Source: an uncultured Eubacteriales bacterium (GTDB lineage: Bacteria > Bacillota > Clostridia > Lachnospirales > Lachnospiraceae). Taken from it: a stretch of 5,795 nucleotides of DNA. Both the position numbers and the translations under genes were made by a program. The stretch covers positions 1 to 5,795 of the forward strand of contig ONXW01000017.1 in NCBI GenBank assembly GCA_900321915.1. Direction: 5' to 3'. A model generated the notes under the pieces. That model had not been told where the DNA came from. It searched no databases and worked only from the letters and a program-made list of their open reading frames with translations. Numbering within the stretch: the stretch's first letter is position 1; the number at the start of each line of letters is the position of its first letter. This document shows positions 1-5,196 of this stretch, piece after piece.

Positions 1-348
1 GCCGTCGCGAAGACCGTCGCACGGAGCGTCATCACCTCCAGCCTGACGAAGGCCGCGATGTTCGGCGAGGACGCGAATTGGGGCCGCGTGCTCTGCGCGA
101 TCGGCTACAGCGGCGCCGACGTCGACGTGACGAAGATCGACGTGGCGTTCGAATCGAAGGCAGGCAAGGTCGCCGTCTGTAAGGACGGCGCGGGCCTCCC
201 GTTCTCCGAGGAACTCGCCGCGACGGTCCTCCACGAATCCGAGATCGATATCCTGGTCGACCTCAACGACGGCCCGTCCGGCGCGACGGCCTGGGGATGC
301 GACCTGACGTATGACTATGTGAAGATTAATGGAGATTACAGAACGTGA
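1..348 (+). CDS. argJ: ArgJ C-terminal part (partial): bifunctional glutamate N-acetyltransferase / ornithine acetyltransferase
   Basis: The open frame runs in from the window edge in phase 1, so the start lies upstream. It encodes 115 residues ending at TGA 346-348. The visible protein reads AKTVARSVITSSLTKAA, then FGEDANWGRVLCAIGYS, and ends AWGCDLTYDYVKINGDYRT; these are the standard C-terminal blocks of ArgJ. In the family, ArgJ moves acetyl from N-acetylornithine to glutamate (cyclic ornithine pathway), and some members also use acetyl-CoA; both the catalytic threonine at the self-cleavage site and the residues bearing on this choice lie outside the window. ArgJ acts in the cytoplasm. 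The gene overlaps argB, so the two are probably translationally coupled. Codon choice up to about base 305 is almost entirely C/G-ending (Val GTC 8, GTG 3; Asp GAC 8, GAT 1 by hand count) and differs from argB, while the last dozen codons are AT-richer. Identity is secure; monofunctional versus bifunctional activity cannot be decided here. Confidence 0.96.
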   Translation, partial: AVAKTVARSVITSSLTKAAMFGEDANWGRVLCAIGYSGADVDVTKIDVAFESKAGKVAVCKDGAGLPFSEELAATVLHESEIDILVDLNDGPSGATAWGCDLTYDYVKINGDYRT

Positions 349-350
349 TG
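331..350 (+). promoter_or_regulatory. argB ribosome binding site and argJ/argB overlap
   Basis: GGAG at 331-334 lies inside the last codons of argJ. Two adjacent in-frame starts follow: GTG 345-347 and ATG 348-350. The ATG shares its A with the argJ stop (TGATG, 346-350). Spacing from GGAG is 10 bases to GTG and 13 to ATG, so spacing slightly favours GTG, while codon preference and the coupling layout favour ATG. The two options differ by one residue. Translation re-initiation from argJ is likely. Confidence 0.6.
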
Positions 351-1214
351 AAATTAAATCCCGAAAACAGAGCAGCTATCCTGGCGGAAGCGCTGCCTTA
401 TATCCAGGATTATTACGGTGAGACCGTCGTGGTGAAATACGGCGGAAACGCGATGACCAGCGAGGAGCTGAAGCACAATGTCATCCAGGACATCGTCCTT
501 TTGCACCTGGTAGGAATCAAGGTGGTTCTGGTGCACGGCGGCGGGCCGGATATCTCCGCGCTCCTGAAAAAAATCAACAAGAAATCTGAGTTCGTGAACG
601 GTCTGCGCTACACTGATGAGGAGACCATGGACGTGGTCCAGATGGTGCTCTGCGGCAAGGTGAATAAAAACCTGGTGACGCTTTTGGACAAGGCCGGCGG
701 CAAGGGCGTCGGTCTCGGCGGTATGGACGGCGGGCTTTTCCGCGCGGTCCGGAAGGTCGACGAGGACGGCACCGATTACGGGCTGGTCGGCGAGATCACG
801 GAGGTTCACCCGAAGATCATCACAGATATGCTGGAACAGGGCTTTATCCCGGTAGTATCTTCCGTGGCGGCCGGTATCGACGCGGACACCAATTATAACA
901 TCAATGCGGATATCGCGGCGGAGAAGCTGGCCATTGCCCTGAAGGCAAAAAAGCTTATCCTGCTCACGGATGTGCGGGGCCTCATGAAGGACCCGAAGGA
1001 TGAGACCACCCTTATTCCGAGGCTTAAGGTGTATGAAGTGCCGGCCCTGATACAGAGCGGGATTATCTCCGGCGGCATGATACCGAAGGTGGAGTGCTGC
1101 GTGGAGGCGGTGACCCACGGGGTAGAGCGCGCGAACATCCAGGACGGAAGGGTGCCCCACTCCATTCTTATCGAGCTTCTGAGCAACGACGGCGTCGGAA
1201 CCATGTTTTCCTGA
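348..1214 (+). CDS. argB: N-acetylglutamate kinase (ArgB)
   Basis: This is a 288-residue cytoplasmic enzyme of the amino acid kinase fold. It phosphorylates N-acetyl-L-glutamate with ATP, the second step of ornithine/arginine synthesis. Visible landmarks are VVKYGGNA with the phosphate-contacting Lys30, VHGGGP (62-67), FVNGLRYT with Arg87 for the substrate, GLGGMDGG (122-129), NINAD (184-188, including the catalytic-type Asp188), TDVRGL (207-212), and SGGMIPK (241-247) with Lys247. The tail DGRVPHSILIELL...GVGTMF is also typical. About 25 residues precede the first beta strand; a helix here, together with this kind of C-terminus, is characteristic of hexameric, arginine-inhibited kinases and is lacking in the shorter E. 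coli enzyme. Feedback inhibition by arginine is therefore inferred, which fits an ArgJ pathway. The glycine-loop variant GLGGMDGG replaces the commoner GLSGKDGG. An extra GTG start at 345 would add one residue. Confidence 0.97.
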   Translation: MKLNPENRAAILAEALPYIQDYYGETVVVKYGGNAMTSEELKHNVIQDIVLLHLVGIKVVLVHGGGPDISALLKKINKKSEFVNGLRYTDEETMDVVQMVLCGKVNKNLVTLLDKAGGKGVGLGGMDGGLFRAVRKVDEDGTDYGLVGEITEVHPKIITDMLEQGFIPVVSSVAAGIDADTNYNINADIAAEKLAIALKAKKLILLTDVRGLMKDPKDETTLIPRLKVYEVPALIQSGIISGGMIPKVECCVEAVTHGVERANIQDGRVPHSILIELLSNDGVGTMFS

Positions 1215-1251
1215 TGCTCCCGGCGCATCCTGTGCGCGGAAAGGACAGAAA

Positions 1252-2436
1252 ATGACTTTTGAAGAATTGAAAGAACTGGAATCCAGGTATGTCGTGCAGA
1301 GCTACGGCCGTTTCCCCGTCGCCTTTGAAAGGGGACAGGGCGCGACCCTCTACGACGTGGAAGGCAGGGCCTATGTGGACCTCACCTCCGGAATCGGCGT
1401 CAACTGCCTGGGACACAACTACCCGAAGCTGACGGAAGCCGTGTCCGCCCAGGCGCAGAAGCTGATGCATGTCAGCAATCTCTACTATACGGAGCCCATG
1501 ATCCGGGCCGCGGAGAAGCTTGTAAAAGCAACCGGGATGCGGAGGGTATTTTTCGGCAACTCCGGCGCGGAGGCGAACGAGGGCATGATCAAGGTCGCCA
1601 GGAAATATTCCTATGACAAGTACGGCGCAGGACGCGACAAGATTATTACCCTGGTGAATTCCTTCCACGGCAGGACCGTGACCACCCTTAAGGCCACCGG
1701 ACAGGATCAGTTCCACAAATACTTCTTCCCATTCACCGAAGGCTTCGACTATGCGGAGGCGAACAACCTGGAAGACCTCAAGGCAAAAGCCGATGACAAA
1801 ACCTGCGGTGTGATGATGGAGCTTGTCCAGGGCGAGTCGGGCGTGCGCCCGCTGGACCCGGACTATGTGAAGGCAGCGTATGAGTTCTGCAAAGAGCGGG
1901 ATATCCTGTTCCTCGTGGATGAAGTGCAGACCGGTATCGGCCGTACGGGAAAGCTGTTTTCCTTTATGCATTTCGGCATCCTGCCCGATGTGATCAGCAT
2001 GGCGAAAGCCCTGGGCGGCGGCCTTCCCGTCGGCGCCTTCATGGTCGGGGAAAAGTGCGCGGATGTCATGACGGCGGGAACCCACGGCAGCACCTTCGGC
2101 GGCAATCCCATGGTATGCTCCGCCGCCAATGTGGTGCTGGAGGAAGTGACTGCCCCGGGATTCCTTGAGGAGGTCACCCGGAAGGGAGAGTACCTGAAGA
2201 AGGAAATCATGGCCCTCGGTTCCCCGGAGGTCGTCTCGGTGCGCGGCATGGGACTGATGATCGGCATTGTGCTTGCACATCCCGAAAAGCGTGCGGATTT
2301 CGTAAAGTCCCTGCTGGCAAAGGGCGTAATCGTCCTGACCGCCGGCAGCGATGTGATCCGCCTCCTTCCGCCGCTGGTCATCTCGAAAGAAGAGATGGAT
2401 ACCGCCATTGCGGCCATGAAGGAAGTGTTCGGATAA
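1252..2436 (+). CDS. argD: Acetylornithine aminotransferase (ArgD), PLP-dependent
   Basis: A complete 394-residue class-III aminotransferase, the usual length for ArgD. It converts N-acetylglutamate semialdehyde plus glutamate to N-acetylornithine and 2-oxoglutarate. Visible motifs in order are DLTSGIGVNCLGH (43-55), GNSGAEANE (102-110, phosphate-binding region), SFHGRT (137-142), LVDEVQTGIGRTG (221-233, with Asp223 placed to contact the pyridine nitrogen), SMAKALGGGLPVGA (249-262) with Lys252 as the PLP Schiff-base lysine, THGSTFGGNP (277-286) and RLLPPL (370-375). The ATG is supported by AAGGA at 1241-1245, six bases upstream. The gene lies 37 bases after argB with no visible terminator, so co-transcription is likely. 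Some family members also act on succinyl-diaminopimelate or ornithine, but placement directly after argJ-argB favours arginine synthesis. No missing residue or frameshift is seen. Confidence 0.96.
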   Translation: MTFEELKELESRYVVQSYGRFPVAFERGQGATLYDVEGRAYVDLTSGIGVNCLGHNYPKLTEAVSAQAQKLMHVSNLYYTEPMIRAAEKLVKATGMRRVFFGNSGAEANEGMIKVARKYSYDKYGAGRDKIITLVNSFHGRTVTTLKATGQDQFHKYFFPFTEGFDYAEANNLEDLKAKADDKTCGVMMELVQGESGVRPLDPDYVKAAYEFCKERDILFLVDEVQTGIGRTGKLFSFMHFGILPDVISMAKALGGGLPVGAFMVGEKCADVMTAGTHGSTFGGNPMVCSAANVVLEEVTAPGFLEEVTRKGEYLKKEIMALGSPEVVSVRGMGLMIGIVLAHPEKRADFVKSLLAKGVIVLTAGSDVIRLLPPLVISKEEMDTAIAAMKEVFG

Positions 2437-2482
2437 CCTTCCGCAGCGGCCGGTTCCGTCCCTGTATGCCGCGGCTCTGCAA

Positions 2483-2511
2483 TTGACATAAATTTATCGG
2501 ATTGATATAAT
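2483..2511 (+). promoter_or_regulatory. Consensus SigA (sigma-70) promoter for rex
   Basis: TTGACA lies at 2483-2488 and TATAAT at 2506-2511, separated by exactly 17 bases. TG at 2503-2504, one base before the -10, gives an extended -10 element. All twelve hexamer positions match consensus. The expected start of transcription is near 2517-2519, giving a leader of roughly 32-34 bases before the rex GTG at 2551. The promoter sits in an AT-rich island within a GC-rich window. It should drive rex and, given the tight spacing, the genes after it. So strong a core promoter usually needs repression, which fits a Rex-controlled, self-regulated gene (inference). Confidence 0.88.
2488..2497. promoter_or_regulatory. 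Candidate operator palindrome in the rex promoter spacer
   Basis: ATAAATTTAT is a perfect 10-bp palindrome that starts on the last base of the -35 box and lies in the spacer. A second AT-rich stretch starting TTGATAT at 2502 covers the -10 and resembles one half of the clostridial Rex site (TTGTTAA, four any-bases, TTAACAA) at five of seven positions; its other half matches poorly. A repressor bound at either place would block RNA polymerase. Rex self-regulation is common in the family. The match is weak, and AT-rich promoter DNA makes such palindromes easy to find by chance. Confidence 0.3.
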
Positions 2512-2535
2512 TTTATAGTACTCAAATCGGAGCGG

Positions 2536-2542
2536 AAAGAGG
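2536..2542 (+). promoter_or_regulatory. Ribosome binding site that decides the rex GTG start
   Basis: AAAGAGG lies eight bases before GTG 2551. No in-frame ATG occurs until codon 41, which would remove much of the DNA-binding domain, so GTG is the only sensible start. Confidence 0.75.
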
Positions 2543-2550
2543 CTGGGACT

Positions 2551-3222
2551 GTGGAAAACAAAGAGATATCAAAGGCCGTTATTGCAAGGCTGCCGCGGTA
2601 TTACCGTTATCTCGGAGAGCTGATTGAGGAAGGCGTCGACCGTATTTCATCCAATGAGCTCAGTGTCAGGATGAAGGTTACCGCTTCCCAGATTCGTCAG
2701 GACCTTAATAATTTCGGCGGATTCGGGCAGCAGGGCTACGGCTATAATGTAAAGTATTTATATTCGGAGATCGCCAAGATCCTGGGCATCGACCGGCAGC
2801 ATAACCTGATTATTATCGGGGCCGGCAACCTGGGACAGGCGATCGCCAACTACGCGAACTTTGAGAAGAGAGGTTTTGTTCTCAAGGGGATGTTTGATGT
2901 CAATCCCAGGCTGGTGGGCCTGGTGGTCCGCGGGGTTGAGATCTGCGGCATCGATGACCTGGAGAATTTCATCCGGAACAATGAGGTGCAGATCGCCGCG
3001 CTGACCATACCGAAGTCCAAGGCGCCGGAGATCGCCGAGCGCCTGGTCAATGCGGGAATCAAGGCTATCTGGAATTTCGCCCATATTGACCTGCAGGTCC
3101 CCCCGGATGTGGTTGTGGAGAATGTCCACCTGTCGGAAAGCCTGATGCGCCTGTCCTACCGGGTATGCAGCCTGCAGGACGAGATGGAGCGGAAGGCGGC
3201 GGATTCAGGAAAAACGGAGTGA
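2551..3222 (+). CDS. rex: Redox-sensing transcriptional repressor Rex
   Basis: A 223-residue protein of typical Rex length with a GTG start. Residues 1 to about 80 form the winged helix: LPRYYRYLGEL (14-24), a recognition-helix region around SQIRQDL (46-52), and a wing at 55-65. Residues 85-190 form the Rossmann domain with GAGNLG (90-95) and Asp116 in MFDVN, the position expected to hold the adenine ribose of NAD(H). The C-terminal helix (about 192-212), by family knowledge, swaps between subunits of the dimer. Rex binds DNA when NAD+ dominates and lets go when NADH rises, which releases fermentation and respiration genes in Gram-positive bacteria. The wing reads FGGFGQQGYGY where many Rex proteins have FGEFGKRGVGY, so basic residues are replaced by glutamines. 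The gene has its own consensus promoter and is followed one base later by acpS. Transcription from argD could also read through, as no clear terminator separates them. Confidence 0.97.
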   Translation: MENKEISKAVIARLPRYYRYLGELIEEGVDRISSNELSVRMKVTASQIRQDLNNFGGFGQQGYGYNVKYLYSEIAKILGIDRQHNLIIIGAGNLGQAIANYANFEKRGFVLKGMFDVNPRLVGLVVRGVEICGIDDLENFIRNNEVQIAALTIPKSKAPEIAERLVNAGIKAIWNFAHIDLQVPPDVVVENVHLSESLMRLSYRVCSLQDEMERKAADSGKTE

Positions 3223-3223
3223 T

Positions 3224-3586
3224 ATGATCATCGGTACGGGAATTGACATTGTCGATATGGATCGTGTGAAGAAAGCCTGTGAAAGGGAATCTTTCTGCAA
3301 GCGCGTCTACACGGAAGAAGAACGCCGGCAGGCTGGAAACAGTGTTTCCAGGCTTGCCGGCGATTTTGCCGTGAAGGAAGCGGTGGCGAAAGCGCTGGGG
3401 ACAGGTTTTTCCGGATTCGGCCCGGAGGATATCGAGGTGCTGCGGGAGCAGTCGGGACGGCCTTTTGTCCGCCTGTACGGCGGCGCGGCGGCCCGCGCCG
3501 GGGAGCTGGGCATCTCGGCGATCCATGTTTCCATCACAAATACGAGAGAGACAGCGGCGGCATTTGCCGTAGCTGAGGGAAACTGA
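3224..3586 (+). CDS. acpS: Holo-[acyl-carrier-protein] synthase (AcpS)
   Basis: A complete 120-residue phosphopantetheinyl transferase of the usual AcpS length. It moves 4'-phosphopantetheine from CoA to the serine of acyl carrier protein, activating fatty acid synthesis, and releases 3',5'-ADP. Magnesium-binding residues are visible: Asp8 in GTGIDIV and Glu52 in FAVKEAVAKALGTG (48-61). The C-terminal block HVSITNTRETAAAF has Asn where many homologues have His (SISHT); the position varies in the family. GGAG at 3216-3219 lies four bases before the ATG, inside the end of rex, and the gap to the rex stop is one base, so translation is probably coupled. Codons 34-47 contain a near-perfect 40-base inverted repeat, annotated separately, which may affect transcription or translation of this gene and those after it. 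Confidence 0.95.
   Translation: MIIGTGIDIVDMDRVKKACERESFCKRVYTEEERRQAGNSVSRLAGDFAVKEAVAKALGTGFSGFGPEDIEVLREQSGRPFVRLYGGAAARAGELGISAIHVSITNTRETAAAFAVAEGN
3323..3362 (+). terminator. Terminator-like hairpin inside the acpS coding sequence
   Basis: Bases 3323-3330 (CGCCGGCA) pair fully with 3355-3362 (TGCCGGCG). Then G3331-T3354 (wobble), G3332-C3353 and C3333-G3352 pair, G3351 bulges, and 3334-3340 (TGGAAAC) pair with 3344-3350 (GTTTCCA), leaving loop AGT 3341-3343. That is about 18 pairs with one bulge. ATTTT follows at 3363-3367. The T run is short, so full termination is doubtful; partial attenuation, a ribosome or polymerase pause, or an mRNA stability element are alternatives. The structure is certain as a sequence pattern; its role is inferred. 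Confidence 0.5.
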
Positions 3587-3635
3587 CCCGGGAACTGACG
3601 CCCGGTGTGACGCTGCAGAAGATCGGAGGTCTGTC

Positions 3636-5153
3636 ATGAGACGACTGGTTACCGGATCACAGATGAAAGAGATTGATTCCCACGCCATAAAGAGTACGGG
3701 AATCCCGTCCATGGTCCTGATGGAGCGGGCGGCGCTGGCATGCACGGAAGAGGCCGAAAAGCTTCTCCTGAAAAACGGGATAAGCGCGCGGGATGCCCGC
3801 GTCCTCGTTCTTGCCGGGACAGGCAACAACGGGGCGGACGGCGTGGCCATAGGGCGGATGTTTATGCTCCGGGGCGCCTCCGTCACCATCGTCTGTGTGG
3901 GAAACAGGGAGCATTACACCGAGGAGATGCGGCAGCAGACCGCCATCGCGGACAACCTGGGTATCGAGATCGCGGACTGGGAGGATTATCTGGCGGGCGC
4001 CTTTGACCTTGCTGTGGACGCGCTGTTCGGCGTCGGTCTCACAAGGGATGTGGAGGGGAGCTTCGCGGACGCGGTGGATTTCCTGAACTCGCGGAAGCAT
4101 GGGCTGGTCCTTTCCGTGGATATCCCTTCCGGCATAAACAGCGCCGACGGAAAGATCCTGGGCTGCGCTGTGCGCGCCGATCTTACCGTGACATTCGGGT
4201 TCGAAAAGCTGGGAACCGTGTTTTACCCGGGAAAGGACTGTTCCGGGACTGTGGTCACGGCCGATATCGGATTCCCGCCCTTCGACGGGTACCAGGGGCG
4301 CCGGTACTTTACCGGGGATGCGGGGGACATTTCCCTTGTGCCTGCAAGGAAAGGGGATTCCCATAAAGGCACTTACGGGAAAGTCCTGATCGTCGCCGGA
4401 TCCGGGGGAATGTGCGGCGCGGCTTACTTTTCCGCGCTCGCGGCCTGCCGGACAGGCGCCGGCCTGGTGAAGATCCTGACGGTGCGGGCCAATGTCCCCG
4501 TACTGCAGACCCTGCTGCCGGAGGCCATTATCGCGGCCTATGACCCGGAGACGGCGGAGGAAGAGCCGGAAACCTTCCGGGAACTGGTGGAGGAAGCCTG
4601 TGCCTGGGCCAGCGTGATTGTGCTCGGGCCGGGGCTGGGCGGCGGCAGGCACGTGGAGCAGCTGCTCCGCATCATACTCCTGGCCGCCTATGTGCCGATC
4701 ATCGTCGACGCGGACGGCCTGAACGCCGTGGCTGAGTATCCCTACCTCGCCGATTACTTTACGGAAAATGTCATCATTACGCCACATATCGGGGAGATGG
4801 CCAGGCTGACCGGACTGGAACCTGAGGATATCAAGGCGGATCCCGTCACCTGCGCCTGCCTGTACAGTGAAGAGAAGGGCGTTATCTGCGTCCTCAAGGA
4901 CGCGGTTACTGTTGTGGCCCGCCGGGACCAGACGGTATTCCTGGGAACGAGCGGGACAGGGGCCATGGCAAAGGGCGGCAGCGGCGATGTGCTGACAGGG
5001 GTTATCGCCGGCCTTCTCGCGCTGGATCTCTCAGAGGACGACGCGGCGTCCCTCGGCGTGTGGCTGCACGGACTGGCAGGGAAGAAAGCGGAGGAAAAAC
5101 TGGGGGCGCATTCGGTTCTGGCGTCGGATATCGCCAATGCCCTGCTGCCCTGA
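3636..5153 (+). CDS. nnr: Bifunctional NAD(P)H-hydrate epimerase / ADP-dependent NAD(P)H-hydrate dehydratase (Nnr, YjeF-type)
   Basis: A 505-residue two-domain repair enzyme, close to the length of E. coli Nnr. Damaged, hydrated NADH and NADPH (NAD(P)HX) are first epimerised, then dehydrated back to NAD(P)H at the cost of ADP. The epimerase domain (about 1-215) shows GTGNNGADG (61-69), VDALFGVGL (127-135, Asp128) and SVDIPSGIN (160-168). The dehydratase domain (about 225-500), ribokinase-like, shows HKGTYGKVLIVAGS (243-256), GPGLGG (331-336), VDADGLN (357-363), TPHIGEM (382-388) and GGSGDVLTG (447-455), with Asp451 as the likely catalytic base. NNGADG replaces the commoner NNGGDG. GGAGG at 3625-3629, six bases before the ATG, supports the start. 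The gap to acpS is 49 bases. Sharing a transcript with rex links NADH sensing to NAD(P)H repair (inference). Both domains look intact. Confidence 0.96.
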   Translation: MRRLVTGSQMKEIDSHAIKSTGIPSMVLMERAALACTEEAEKLLLKNGISARDARVLVLAGTGNNGADGVAIGRMFMLRGASVTIVCVGNREHYTEEMRQQTAIADNLGIEIADWEDYLAGAFDLAVDALFGVGLTRDVEGSFADAVDFLNSRKHGLVLSVDIPSGINSADGKILGCAVRADLTVTFGFEKLGTVFYPGKDCSGTVVTADIGFPPFDGYQGRRYFTGDAGDISLVPARKGDSHKGTYGKVLIVAGSGGMCGAAYFSALAACRTGAGLVKILTVRANVPVLQTLLPEAIIAAYDPETAEEEPETFRELVEEACAWASVIVLGPGLGGGRHVEQLLRIILLAAYVPIIVDADGLNAVAEYPYLADYFTENVIITPHIGEMARLTGLEPEDIKADPVTCACLYSEEKGVICVLKDAVTVVARRDQTVFLGTSGTGAMAKGGSGDVLTGVIAGLLALDLSEDDAASLGVWLHGLAGKKAEEKLGAHSVLASDIANALLP

Positions 5154-5196
5154 CATGACAGGCAATTGAGAAACGGGAAACAGGAGAAAGGAATTT

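Noticed and set aside
567..573. Run of seven A in argB, a possible slippage site
   Set aside because: The frame is intact on both sides, the run is not in the phase needed for a classic -1 ribosomal slip (G AAA AAA A), and no downstream signal is seen.
1223..1237. Small hairpin GCGCA/TGCGC in the argB-argD gap
   Set aside because: Only five pairs, no T run, and it lies before the argD ribosome binding site without covering it.
1168..2280. Long minus-strand open frame (370 codons) opposite argD
   Set aside because: It is the antisense shadow of a well-conserved gene in GC-rich DNA; its product is rich in His/Arg/Gly with no recognisable motif.
3088..3099. Perfect 12-bp palindrome GACCTGCAGGTC in rex
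   Set aside because: It encodes conserved Rex residues (IDLQVP region), has no loop and stands alone; consistent with chance.
3536..3553. SITNT in AcpS in place of SISHT
   Set aside because: The His position varies among AcpS proteins, and the metal ligands Asp8 and Glu52 are present, so this is not evidence of lost activity.
3577..3605. Tandem-like repeat (GGAAACTGAC / GGGAACTGAC) and CCGGG/CCCGG hairpin at the acpS end
   Set aside because: Only ten bases with a mismatch and a 5-bp stem without a T run; too weak to call a repeat or terminator.
3657..4787. Long minus-strand open frame (376 codons) opposite nnr
   Set aside because: The same shadow effect; the + strand carries intact Nnr motifs over the whole stretch.
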